Source: Defluviitaleaceae bacterium (GTDB lineage Bacteria > Bacillota > Clostridia > Lachnospirales > WQUN01). Taken from it: DNA of 39,741 nucleotides. Below, piece by piece: positions 1-6,298 of this stretch. Both the position numbers and the translations under genes were made by a program. A model generated the notes under the pieces. It made no database searches. It was not told where the DNA came from and saw only the letters and a list, made by a program, of their open reading frames with translations. Position 1 is the stretch's first letter, and every line of letters starts with the position of its first letter. The DNA lies in contig WQSR01000021.1 of the NCBI GenBank assembly GCA_009787785.1, forward strand, positions 1-39,741. Reading direction: 5' to 3'.

Positions 1-206
1 CCCCTCCGGTGCGCGTCGTCACGACTTCCTTGCCTTGCAGACACTGTATTGCGCTGTGGCGGCCCGTTCCCGTTTTATTCGGCTATACAACTACACACAC
101 AGCTCTTGCCGCCGGCGGGTGTTTCCCTGGGGAAATGGTTGGCGGTAATCCCAAGGGGCTGTGGAGGCGCGGGCTTTCCCTGCGGCAAACCCAAGGAGGT
201 ACAAGC
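1..206 (+). promoter_or_regulatory. Leader region of rpsB, no gene seen
   Basis: No convincing coding region lies here; an open frame that runs through it into rpsB has no ribosome binding site and no ribosomal protein similarity. A short TTTCCC/GGGAAA hairpin is visible around 121-135. I cannot pick a convincing promoter; weak TTTTAT and TATACA boxes near 73-89 lack a good -35 box. The upstream end is cut by the window. Confidence 0.35.
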
Positions 207-983
207 ATGGCAGTAGTATCCATGAAGCAACTGCTGGAGGCGGGTGTGCATTTCGGCCACCAAACCCGGCGGTGGAACCCCAAGATGGCGGAGTTTATCT
301 ACGCCGAGCGTAACGGGATTTATATTATTGATTTGCAAAAGACCGTGCGCAAAATGGACGAAGCCTACAAGGCCGTGGCCAGCATCATCGCCGACGGCGG
401 CGAAATGCTCTTCGTCGGCACCAAGAAGCAAGCCCAGGAATCCATCAAAGAAGAAGCCACCCGTTGCGGCATGTTCTATGTCAACGAACGCTGGCTGGGC
501 GGTATGCTTACCAATTTTAAAACCATGCAGGGCCGGGTTCAGCGTCTGCGCGACCTGGAACGGATGCAGTCCGACGGCACCATGGCCATGCTCCCCAAGA
601 AGGAAGTGGCCAAGCTGGAGCACGAAATGGAGAAGCTCCAGCGCAACCTGGGCGGCATCAAGGGCATGAAGCGTCTGCCCAATGTTATTTTCATCGTGGA
701 CGCGCGCAAGGAGCACATCGCCATCCAAGAGGCCCGAAACCTGGGTATACCCATCGTGGGCATCGTAGATACTAACTGCGACCCTGACGAAATCGACTTT
801 GTCATCCCCGGCAACGACGACGCCATCCGCGCCGTCAAGCTTATCGCGGGCAAGCTGGCCGACGCGGTGCTGGAAGCCCGCCAAGGCGAGCAGGAAGAAG
901 ACCCCGGCGAAGCCGAAGCCCCCGAAGCCGAAGGGGGCGACTATGAAGAAGATACCACCCCGGAAGAAAAAATCGGAGAATAG
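207..983 (+). CDS. rpsB: Small ribosomal subunit protein uS2
   Basis: Protein uS2 of the 30S subunit, 258 residues. The start at 207 has an AAGGAGG ribosome binding site about seven bases upstream and gives the canonical N-terminus ([19 protein letters not shown]). Family signatures visible are [15 protein letters not shown] near residues 12-26, [11 protein letters not shown] in the middle, and the [13 protein letters not shown] segment near residue 190. The C-terminus is an acidic low-complexity tail rich in Glu, Pro and Ala, common in this family. A longer in-frame extension to position 9 exists but carries no homology. tsf follows after 12 bases, the usual order, so the two are almost certainly co-transcribed. 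Identification is secure. Confidence 0.98.
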   Translation: MAVVSMKQLLEAGVHFGHQTRRWNPKMAEFIYAERNGIYIIDLQKTVRKMDEAYKAVASIIADGGEMLFVGTKKQAQESIKEEATRCGMFYVNERWLGGMLTNFKTMQGRVQRLRDLERMQSDGTMAMLPKKEVAKLEHEMEKLQRNLGGIKGMKRLPNVIFIVDARKEHIAIQEARNLGIPIVGIVDTNCDPDEIDFVIPGNDDAIRAVKLIAGKLADAVLEARQGEQEEDPGEAEAPEAEGGDYEEDTTPEEKIGE

Positions 984-995
984 GAGCAAACCGAA

Positions 996-1934
996 ATGCA
1001 AATTACAGCAACCATGGTAAAGGAACTGCGCGACCTCAGCGGCGCGGGCATGTCTGCGTGCAAAAACGCCCTTGTGGAAGCCGAGGGCGATATAAAGCGG
1101 GCACAGGAAATCCTGCGTGAGAAGGGCCTGGCCGCCGCCGCCAAAAAAGCGGGCCGGGTAGCCGCCGAGGGCCTTGTAATCGCCGTTGTCGCCCCCGATT
1201 ATTTAAAGGGTGTGGTGGTGGAAGTCAATTCCGAAACGGACTTCGTAGCCAAGAACGAAGGCTTTATAAACTTCGTAAACCAAGTGGCCGACCAGGCCCT
1301 TAGCTCCAACGCCCAAACGGTGGAAGCCCTTTTGGAAGAAAAATGGGCCGCCGACCCCAGCCAAAGCGTGAAGGACGTATTGACCCAACAAATCTCCACC
1401 ATCGGCGAAAACATCGGCATCCGCCGCTTTGAACGCTACGAGGCCGGCCCGGGCAGTGCCATTGTAAAGTATGTCCATGGCGGCGGGCGCGTTGCCGTCA
1501 TGGTGGAAATGATATATGGCGAATCCTGTGGGGACGCCTGTGATAACATGTGTGGGGAGGCCGGGCGCAATATCTGTATGCAAATCGCGGCCATGTCCCC
1601 CCAGTATGTGTGCAAAAACTGCGTAGACCCCGACTATGTGGCCAAGGAAAAGGACTTCCACACCAAGCAGGCCCTGGCCGAGGGCAAGCCCGCCAACATT
1701 GCGGAAAAAATGGCCGAAGGCCGCCTGAACAAGCAGTTCAAGGAAATTTGCCTGATGGAGCAGGAATACGTGAAGGAAGACGGCATCACCGTAGCCGAAT
1801 ACCTTAAATCCGTAGCCAAGGACCATAAATGCGCCCCGGCGGTGAAGCGTTTCGTGCGCTACGAAAAGGGCGAAGGCATCGAAAAGAAAGAAGAAAATTT
1901 TGCTGAAGAAGTAAGCAAGGCCATGCAAGGGTAA
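996..1934 (+). CDS. tsf: Translation elongation factor Ts, Cys-rich variant
   Basis: EF-Ts, the guanine nucleotide exchange factor for EF-Tu in the cytoplasm; 312 residues. The N-terminal UBA-like segment has the expected [20 protein letters not shown] pattern, and the core [15 protein letters not shown] is intact near residues 76-90. The second half of the core is unusual: residues 178-209 carry six cysteines (C178, C182, C186, C194, C206, C209) where most family members have few or none, and two more follow at 252 and 279. The spacing C-x3-C-x3-C and C-x2-C could bind a metal, but that is inference. A TAGGAG ribosome binding site lies upstream. pyrH and frr, often next in Firmicutes, are absent. 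Confidence 0.97.
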   Translation: MQITATMVKELRDLSGAGMSACKNALVEAEGDIKRAQEILREKGLAAAAKKAGRVAAEGLVIAVVAPDYLKGVVVEVNSETDFVAKNEGFINFVNQVADQALSSNAQTVEALLEEKWAADPSQSVKDVLTQQISTIGENIGIRRFERYEAGPGSAIVKYVHGGGRVAVMVEMIYGESCGDACDNMCGEAGRNICMQIAAMSPQYVCKNCVDPDYVAKEKDFHTKQALAEGKPANIAEKMAEGRLNKQFKEICLMEQEYVKEDGITVAEYLKSVAKDHKCAPAVKRFVRYEKGEGIEKKEENFAEEVSKAMQG

Positions 1935-1951
1935 AACAAGGGGACTAGTTG

Positions 1952-1980
1952 TTGACATCCCTTTCGGGGCGTGGTACTAT
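1952..1980 (+). promoter_or_regulatory. SigA-type promoter of the cold-shock gene
   Basis: TTGACA at 1952-1957 and TACTAT at 1975-1980 are separated by exactly 17 bases. It starts 18 bases after the tsf stop, so the cold-shock gene has its own transcript with a leader of about 75 bases. Confidence 0.85.
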
Positions 1981-2039
1981 ACCCGCCGTTACAACGTCCT
2001 TTGGACGACCTACATTTTTTCGAGGCCACATCGGCTTCA

Positions 2040-2056
2040 AAATCCTAGGAGGATTT
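2040..2056 (+). promoter_or_regulatory. Hairpin enclosing the csp ribosome binding site
   Basis: AAATCCT (2040-2046) can pair with AGGATTT (2050-2056) around a three-base AGG loop. The Shine-Dalgarno AGGAGG (2047-2052) is thus split between loop and stem. Two more small hairpins precede it (CGTCC/GGACG near 1994-2006; GAGGCC/GGCTTC near 2022-2038). A temperature-sensitive leader is known for cold-shock genes; its presence here is inference. Confidence 0.5.
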
Positions 2057-2061
2057 GTTTC

Positions 2062-2262
2062 ATGAAGACAGGCACAGTAAAATGGTTCAATGCCGAAAAA
2101 GGGTATGGATTTATTTCCATCCAAGGCGAAGATGACGTGTTCGTACACTTCTCCGCCATCCAAACAGACGGCTTCAAGACCCTGGAAGAAGGGCAGGAAG
2201 TCCAATTTGAGGTAGTGCAAGGCGCGAAAGGGCCCCAAGCCTCCAACGTAACCCGTATCTAA
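2062..2262 (+). CDS. Cold-shock domain protein (CspA family)
   Basis: Single cold-shock domain of 66 residues, the usual family length. It binds single-stranded RNA and DNA and acts as an RNA chaperone. RNP1 is KGYGFI (residues 13-18) and RNP2 is VFVHFS (26-31); the N-terminal GTVKWFN strand is canonical. A strong AGGAGG site lies 9 bases before the start and sits in a possible hairpin. Its own promoter lies at 1952-1980 and a terminator at 2326-2356, so it is probably a monocistronic transcript. Which csp paralogue it is cannot be told from this window. Confidence 0.97.
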   Translation: MKTGTVKWFNAEKGYGFISIQGEDDVFVHFSAIQTDGFKTLEEGQEVQFEVVQGAKGPQASNVTRI

Positions 2263-2325
2263 GGGTTTGGATTGAGTGATTCACGCTTTTGGTGTCAATC
2301 CATGCCAGATATAAAGTGAATCCAC

Positions 2326-2356
2326 GCCCCTTCTGGTGAACCGGAAGGGGCTTTTT
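2326..2356 (+). terminator. Rho-independent terminator after csp
   Basis: GCCCCTTC (2326-2333) pairs with GAAGGGGC (2344-2351), extended by TGG/CCG pairs around a short loop, and is followed by five T. Just upstream, GGATTGA (2269-2275) and TCAATCC (2295-2301) form a second, weaker inverted repeat. Confidence 0.85.
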
Positions 2357-2381
2357 CATAGGAAAATTGTAGGAGGCGTGT

Positions 2382-2999
2382 ATGAAATTCATTGTTTTTG
2401 AAGGGCTGGAGGGCAGTGGGAAAACCACCCAGCTCCGTTTGCTGGCGGAGAGGCTGAAGACGTTGGGCAAGCCCTACCTTGCCACGCGCCAACCCAGCGA
2501 CAACCCGGTGGGGGCGTTGATGCGCACCTCTACCGACGGGTTTTTGACCTTGGAGAACGAAACCATGGCCTTGCTGGTGGCGGCGGACCGGTACCAGCAT
2601 GTGTATGGGGAGATTTCACCGGCTTTGGACGCGGGCAAATATGTGCTGTGCGACCGGTATTATTTTTCCAGCTTCGCGTGCCAGGGCATCGAGCCGGGGG
2701 TTTTTGCCCGGATTGCGGCCTACAACGCCTTGGTGATGGCCTATTGCAGGCCCCACATTACCTTTTTTCTGGACACCGCGCCGGAGGAGTGTATGCGCCG
2801 CATTACAGCCAACCGGGACTATGGCGGGCTGTACGACAGCCTTTCACAGCTGGAGGCAATACGCCAGCGGTACGGGATGATTTTTGAGGATTTAAAGGAA
2901 ACAAATCCCACCATTGTGATTGACGGCAATAAAGACGAAGGGCGTATCGCCACGGAAATTGCCGCGCATTTGGGGCTTGAACAAAATGTAGAAGAATAA
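2382..2999 (+). CDS. tmk: Thymidylate kinase family (dTMP kinase)
   Basis: Cytoplasmic nucleotide kinase of 205 residues, the typical size; it would phosphorylate dTMP to dTDP for DNA synthesis. The P-loop GLEGSGKTTQ spans residues 8-17, and the DRY-type substrate motif appears as CDRYYFSSFACQG, matching the family pattern DRYxxSSxAYQG with Tyr to Cys at one place. The LID region near residues 140-165 (NRDYGGLYDSL) is unlike the common DRxE pattern, so a relaxed or different dNMP specificity is possible. Start chosen on a GTAGGAGG site. It follows a terminator at 2326-2356 with 25 bases between, and no clear promoter was found in that gap. Confidence 0.88.
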   Translation: MKFIVFEGLEGSGKTTQLRLLAERLKTLGKPYLATRQPSDNPVGALMRTSTDGFLTLENETMALLVAADRYQHVYGEISPALDAGKYVLCDRYYFSSFACQGIEPGVFARIAAYNALVMAYCRPHITFFLDTAPEECMRRITANRDYGGLYDSLSQLEAIRQRYGMIFEDLKETNPTIVIDGNKDEGRIATEIAAHLGLEQNVEE

Positions 3000-3004
3000 A
3001 ATAC

Positions 3005-3054
3005 ACCGCCTCGGGTACTTTAAAGTGTGAGATGACTCCATTTGACGAGGCGGT
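3005..3054 (+). promoter_or_regulatory. Inverted repeat sequestering the amidase ribosome binding site
   Basis: ACCGCCTCG (3005-3013) and CGAGGCGGT (3046-3054) are a perfect 9-bp inverted repeat. The right arm contains the only purine-rich site (GAGGCGG, six bases before the amidase ATG). A smaller palindrome ACTTTAAAGT lies in the loop (3017-3026). There is no T-run after it, so control of translation or mRNA stability fits better than termination. Confidence 0.5.
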
Positions 3055-3059
3055 AGATT

Positions 3060-3722
3060 ATGAAAAAATATGTGATGGCAATAATTCTGACGGTCGGTTT
3101 GGTGTGCGCGATGGCCCTGCCGGCCTTTGCCATGCCCTTGGACAGGCGCGTTGTAGTGGTGGACGCGGGCCACGGCGGCTGGGACCCCGGCATGGTGAGC
3201 GGCAAGGTGGACGAAAAGGACATAAATTTAAAAATCGCCCACAAGCTGCAAGCCTACCTCGAACTGGGCGGTGCCACGGTGATTATCACCCGCCTTGACG
3301 ATTCCGACCTGAGCAAGAGCAAATCCGGCGACATGGCGGTGCGGCGGCTCATTGCCAACACCAGCAAGGCGGATATCTTTGTATCCATACATCAGAATGC
3401 CTTTGGCAATTCCAGCGTGCGCGGGGCCCAGGTGTTCTATTTCAACGAATCCGACAACTCGAAAAAACTGGCCAACGCCATACAGGAGCAAATCAAGGAA
3501 TTTGCCAACCCTTCCAACCGCTTCCAGGCCCGGGCCAACAGCAATTATTTTGTCCTCAAACAGACCGAAATGCCCGCTGTGCTGGTGGAATGCGGCTTTC
3601 TCACCAACCCCGGCGAAAAATCCCGTCTGCTGACGGAAGCCTATCAGGAAAAAATCGCCTGGGGGATTTATATGGGCATTGTGGACTATTTCTATGTCAC
3701 ACCGGTACCGGCGGCGGAATGA
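3060..3722 (+). CDS. N-acetylmuramoyl-L-alanine amidase, CwlD-like (Amidase_3)
   Basis: Exported zinc amidase of 220 residues that would cleave the bond between muramic acid and L-Ala in peptidoglycan. Residues 1-24 form a signal peptide (Lys-Lys, hydrophobic core, ALPAFA). The zinc ligands of the Amidase_3 fold are visible: His in VVDAGHGGWDPG (about residue 39), Glu in KVDEKD, and His in SIHQNAFG; the catalytic Glu is in LVECGFLTN. There is no cell-wall binding domain, so this is a minimal catalytic protein like CwlD, which makes muramic-delta-lactam in spore cortex. That role is inference; a vegetative amidase is equally possible. The ribosome binding site lies in a 9-bp inverted repeat. 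Confidence 0.9.
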   Translation: MKKYVMAIILTVGLVCAMALPAFAMPLDRRVVVVDAGHGGWDPGMVSGKVDEKDINLKIAHKLQAYLELGGATVIITRLDDSDLSKSKSGDMAVRRLIANTSKADIFVSIHQNAFGNSSVRGAQVFYFNESDNSKKLANAIQEQIKEFANPSNRFQARANSNYFVLKQTEMPAVLVECGFLTNPGEKSRLLTEAYQEKIAWGIYMGIVDYFYVTPVPAAE

Positions 3723-3735
3723 TTTTGCGATAATA

Positions 3736-3764
3736 TTGACAAATATATTCCGTCATAATATAAT
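3736..3764 (+). promoter_or_regulatory. Consensus SigA promoter of the GGDEF-like gene
   Basis: TTGACA (3736-3741), a 17-base spacer and TATAAT (3759-3764) give a perfect consensus match, 40 bases before the start codon. It begins 13 bases after the amidase stop. Strong constitutive transcription is expected unless repressed. Confidence 0.92.
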
Positions 3765-3803
3765 GCACCCATACTTCCAATATATGATGAGGAGATGGGA
3801 TGC

Positions 3804-4421
3804 ATGGACAAACAAAAAGACCCGTTGACAGGCTTTTTCGTGGGGGCAGGGCTGAATCCCGACATCGACGCGCTGGTGGCGAAGGATACCCCCTTCGCGC
3901 TGGTGGCACTGGACATCGACAATCTACTGACAATCAACCATGATTTCGGCATGGAGGCCGGGGACTGGGTGTTTCGCCTGATTGCGCGGCATGTTGACGC
4001 GCTCTTTCCCGCGCCGTCTACGGCGTACCGGGCAGGGGCGGACAATTTCGCCATTCTTATGCCCGGGAAGAACAAGGAGACGGCTTTCTTGATAGCCGAG
4101 GAATTGCGCCGGTGCATCCACGCCGAAAAGGGCGAATCTCTGCCCGGCCAATCCATCAGCGTCGGCATTTCCGCCTATCCCGAGGACGGAAGCCGCGCCG
4201 CCGACATTTACCGCCGCGCCGACAGCGCGATGGTGCGGGCAAAAAAAGAAGGCCGCAACTGCGTGCGCCTCGCCAGAGAGGAAAAACTCACCCCAAAAAC
4301 CAGCCATTATACCGCCGCCCAGCTGGAGCAACTCTCCGAAATATCGGAAAAAATCAGCGTGGGCGAGGCCGCCCTCCTGCGGGAGGCCCTGGATGACCTC
4401 CTTCGCAAATATGACAGTTGA
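3804..4421 (+). CDS. GGDEF-domain protein with degenerate active site
   Basis: 205 residues. The fold of a diguanylate cyclase domain is recognisable: DPLTG at residues 6-10, LDIDN at 36-40, then H46-D-F-G and GD near 53-54, and ISVGIS with YRRAD and MVRAKKEGRN near the end. The signature loop, normally RYGGDEF, reads RAGADNF (76-82), so the second Gly and the Glu needed for catalysis are lost. It is therefore probably not a cyclase but could bind nucleotide or a partner. There is no sensor or membrane domain. After residue 160 comes a helical tail. The start at 3804 has GAGGAG nine bases upstream; an ATG at 3795 sits too close to it. The tRNA-Arg promoter overlaps its stop codon. Confidence 0.85.
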   Translation: MDKQKDPLTGFFVGAGLNPDIDALVAKDTPFALVALDIDNLLTINHDFGMEAGDWVFRLIARHVDALFPAPSTAYRAGADNFAILMPGKNKETAFLIAEELRRCIHAEKGESLPGQSISVGISAYPEDGSRAADIYRRADSAMVRAKKEGRNCVRLAREEKLTPKTSHYTAAQLEQLSEISEKISVGEAALLREALDDLLRKYDS

Positions 4422-4446
4422 ACCCGCTCATGCGATAAGGTATACT
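4418..4446 (+). promoter_or_regulatory. Promoter of tRNA-Arg
   Basis: TTGAAC (4418-4423) and TATACT (4441-4446) with a 17-base spacer place the transcription start just ahead of the tRNA. The -35 box overlaps the stop codon of the GGDEF-like gene. Confidence 0.75.
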
Positions 4447-4454
4447 CTCCCCAC

Positions 4455-4527
4455 GCGCCCGTAGCTCAGGGGATAGAGCATCCGCCTCCTAAGCGGGGGG
4501 TCGCAGGTTCGATTCCTGCCGGGCGCG
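4455..4527 (+). tRNA. tRNA-Arg (anticodon CCU)
   Basis: A complete cloverleaf folds by eye: acceptor GCGCCCG/CGGGCGC, D stem GCTC/GAGC, anticodon stem TCCGC/GCGGG with loop CTCCTAA giving anticodon CCT at 4488-4490, and T arm GCAGG-TTCGATT-CCTGC, with discriminator G at 4527. CCA is not encoded. It reads AGG codons. Bases 4488-4527 are duplicated at 5377-5416, so this gene serves as the attachment site of a small cassette; the tRNA itself remains complete. Confidence 0.97.
4488..4527 (+). repeat. Left 40-bp att-like direct repeat
   Basis: Bases from the tRNA-Arg anticodon to its discriminator, identical to 5377-5416. Identity breaks on both sides (T against C before, G against T after). Confidence 0.9.
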
Positions 4528-4536
4528 GGGACGAAG

Positions 4537-4580
4537 CCCCTGCAAAAGTGCTTACATAAAGCCTTTCGCGGGGGTTTTTT
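4537..4580 (+). terminator. Terminator after tRNA-Arg
   Basis: CCCCTGC (4537-4543) pairs with GCGGGGG (4568-4574) with one G-T wobble, helped by inner AAAG/CTTT pairs, and is followed by six T. It belongs to the cassette, not to the original tRNA flank. Confidence 0.65.
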
Positions 4581-4597
4581 GCCGGAGAGTAATCAGC

Positions 4598-4624
4598 TAT
4601 AATGTAAAAGCCGTGAATTTTCAC
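4598..4624 (+). promoter_or_regulatory. Possible promoter and small palindrome of the cassette
   Basis: A perfect TATAAT lies at 4598-4603, but the -35 region is only a T-run (4575-4580) shared with the terminator. GTGAA-TT-TTCAC at 4613-4624, near the expected start site, could be an operator. Confidence 0.4.
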
Positions 4625-4643
4625 TGGGATAGGAGGCGTTAAT

Positions 4644-4898
4644 ATGTATCGGAAGGTTGAAGGTAGCCCGCTAATTACGGAGTGTGAAGCCAGCAAAAAA
4701 TATCCCGATGACTATATTCTGTTTCAATCAGACGGGAGAAAAATGATTGACCCTACGGGTTATGTTCGATTTGTAGGCGACGACGACGACGAACTTTTTT
4801 CGCTCCAAGTGAAGCTCCCTGTACGGGGCGGCGTTGTTCTGGAAGGTTACAATATCGGCAGTAGGATAAGTTTGGGGGGAATCGTTGTTGGCACATGA
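4644..4898 (+). CDS. Small uncharacterised cassette protein
   Basis: 84 residues, preceded by a strong AGGAGG site. I do not assign a function. The protein looks folded and largely beta: an N-terminal polar part (ECEASKKYPDDYILFQ), an acidic run of four Asp near residue 50, then a segment ending in LEGYNIGSRISLGGIVVG. There is no signal peptide, membrane segment or DNA-binding motif. Its stop codon overlaps the start of the protease gene, which implies translational coupling and joint function, for example as substrate, regulator or inhibitor of the protease (inference). Similar small proteins are, as far as I recall, found in Clostridia without known role. Confidence 0.75.
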   Translation: MYRKVEGSPLITECEASKKYPDDYILFQSDGRKMIDPTGYVRFVGDDDDELFSLQVKLPVRGGVVLEGYNIGSRISLGGIVVGT

Positions 4899-5367
4899 GA
4901 TACGGATAAATGACCTCGGCTTCGCTATATTAGATGTTTACATTAAACCCCATGACGCAACCGTTATGGAAAAAGTTAAATTTAAGGTTGACACGGGCGC
5001 AAACCGCACCACCATCAGCATGAAGCGGCTTGTGGAGTTAGGATATAACGAAGAATGGATAAAAACGGGTAAGCTATTGGAGGGCAACGACCGTCCCACC
5101 GCCGCCACGGGCTTACCCGTAGATGATTGTTATGTCATAATGCTTCCCGAAATTCATATCGGCGGGTGGGTGGGCTACAACTGGCCGTTTATGACAAGCC
5201 TAAGCGCACCCTTCAAGTTTTTGCTGGGCACAGATTCAATGCGTTTTTTCAATTGGCACTTCGACTATGAAAAAGAAATATGCAGTTTTAATTTCATCCC
5301 CGGCAAGCGCACGGTACTTTTTAATAATAAAGAACAGTCCATACACGCACTGGACGATGTGGGATAA
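4888..5367 (+). CDS. Retropepsin-like aspartic protease
   Basis: About 159 residues. The hallmark of retroviral-type aspartic proteases is present as FKVDTGANRTTIS (Asp-Thr-Gly-Ala about 36 residues in), followed by a helix and, later, a hydrophobic-Gly segment FLLGTDSMRFF that corresponds to the conserved ILG(x)D element. Such one-domain enzymes act as dimers, each giving one catalytic Asp. There is no signal peptide, so a cytoplasmic substrate is expected. Start: TTG at 4888 lies seven bases after GGGGGGA; TTG at 4885 is possible. It overlaps the stop of the preceding gene. The substrate is unknown; cleavage of the partner protein is one testable option. Confidence 0.8.
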   Translation: MAHEIRINDLGFAILDVYIKPHDATVMEKVKFKVDTGANRTTISMKRLVELGYNEEWIKTGKLLEGNDRPTAATGLPVDDCYVIMLPEIHIGGWVGYNWPFMTSLSAPFKFLLGTDSMRFFNWHFDYEKEICSFNFIPGKRTVLFNNKEQSIHALDDVG

Positions 5368-5376
5368 GGTGAAAAC

Positions 5377-5416
5377 CCTAAGCGGGGGGTCGCAGGTTCG
5401 ATTCCTGCCGGGCGCG
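5377..5416 (+). repeat. Right 40-bp att-like direct repeat
   Basis: Exact copy of tRNA-Arg bases 4488-4527 without the 5' half, so not a tRNA gene. On the minus strand it encodes the last residues and the stop codon of the DMT transporter. A run of eight T follows at 5423-5430, probably the original tRNA terminator tract. Confidence 0.9.
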
Positions 5417-6298
5417 TGAAGCTTTTTTTTCCAGCAACACATTGACGCACAGCCCCAAGGCCACCAGGGCCCCGCCAATCATATTGTGGGGGCTGGCCGC
5501 TCCGTCGAGGATGAAGTCCACCACCAGGCCCGAGGACACCTGCCCGACGAACAGCAGTAGGGCGAGATAAAAGGCGGGTATGCGTACGGCGGTGAAGTTG
5601 TCCAGGGTGATGACGCAGACGCCAATCAACCCGCCCAGATACAGGTAGAAGCCGGGCGAAAGTACATAGCTGAAATGAATGCCCACTTCCTGCCGCCCCA
5701 GGAGCAACAGCAGGGGTATGGTCACGGCCAGCCCCACGATGTGGGTGAAGAATACGCCCCGCCGCGTGCCTATGTAGGTGGCCAGCCGTGCGTTGAATAC
5801 ACGGCTCATCACGATGCTTATGCCGGAGGCAAAGGCCGCCACCGCCGCAAACATGGCGGCATTCCCGCCAAAATTAAGGACCATCACGCCGATACCCACT
5901 AGCATCAGCGACAGCCCCAGGAGCTTGCGCCGGTTGAAGGGGTATTTTTTCATGCCGAAAAGGCCGAATTGGTCCACGGCGATGCCCGTCAGGCTCTGGC
6001 CGAAAAGCCCCAACGCCAGCAAGGCCGAAACGCTGATGCTCCCGAAGGCGTAGTTCGTAAGCAGTACCGTGGCCACGCCAATGGCCCCGCCAAGGTACAA
6101 ATGGAGGGGCGGATGGCTCCCCGCCCGGGTGAAGGGCCATTCGCGCTTGAACACCAGCATGGCGGAAATTACGACAAAGCCCACCCCATGTATCATCACC
6201 GTAGCCGAATACAAGCCATGCGCCGCCGTCAGGCCGCCGTTGAGCGTCACCATTGTGGTGATGAATATGCCGGTGAGCAACGCCAGAAAATAATACAT
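5378..6298 (-). CDS. DMT superfamily transporter, YdcZ-like
   Basis: Inner-membrane protein of 306 residues with about ten hydrophobic helices in two repeats, each beginning with a Gly-rich helix (LNGGLTAAHG, then FASGISIVMSRVFNARLA). The layout matches the DUF606/YdcZ branch of drug/metabolite transporters; the substrate is unknown. Its ATG overlaps the valS stop by one base (TAATG), so it is coupled to valS. The last residues (ARQESNLRPPA) and the stop are read from the antisense strand of the tRNA 3' half. These residues follow the last helix and are likely a non-functional tail. The repeat therefore lets a cassette insert without breaking the gene. Confidence 0.85.
   Translation of the reverse strand: MYYFLALLTGIFITTMVTLNGGLTAAHGLYSATVMIHGVGFVVISAMLVFKREWPFTRAGSHPPLHLYLGGAIGVATVLLTNYAFGSISVSALLALGLFGQSLTGIAVDQFGLFGMKKYPFNRRKLLGLSLMLVGIGVMVLNFGGNAAMFAAVAAFASGISIVMSRVFNARLATYIGTRRGVFFTHIVGLAVTIPLLLLLGRQEVGIHFSYVLSPGFYLYLGGLIGVCVITLDNFTAVRIPAFYLALLLFVGQVSSGLVVDFILDGAASPHNMIGGALVALGLCVNVLLEKKASRARQESNLRPPA

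Larger units (their letters stand above)
4488..5416 (+). mobile_element. tRNA-anchored mini-cassette, no integrase
   Basis: An exact 40-bp direct repeat (4488-4527 and 5377-5416) covers the tRNA-Arg sequence from its anticodon to its discriminator. This is the usual target of tyrosine-recombinase elements. The repeat unit spacing is 889 bp, and the 849 bp between the copies hold a terminator, a promoter-like -10 box and two overlapping genes, with no integrase or excisionase. The left copy completes the tRNA; the right copy would be the displaced original 3' end, since the DMT gene stop codon lies in it. It may be the remnant of a larger island or a cassette mobilised in trans. Confidence 0.8.

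Noticed and set aside
75..1001. Long open frame antisense to rpsB
   Set aside because: It is the mirror of a GC-rich coding region with strong codon bias, has no ribosome binding site and no recognisable domain.
5377..5416. Second tRNA gene
   Set aside because: Only the 3' half from the anticodon on is present; there is no acceptor 5' strand or D arm.
4488..5416. Insertion sequence or transposon
   Set aside because: There is no transposase and no terminal inverted repeat; the ends are direct repeats of a tRNA, which fits site-specific recombination.
5236..5478. Minus-strand open frames ending in PAGIEPATPRLG-like sequence around both tRNA copies
   Set aside because: These are antisense translations of the tRNA-Arg sequence, a known annotation artefact, and lack start signals.
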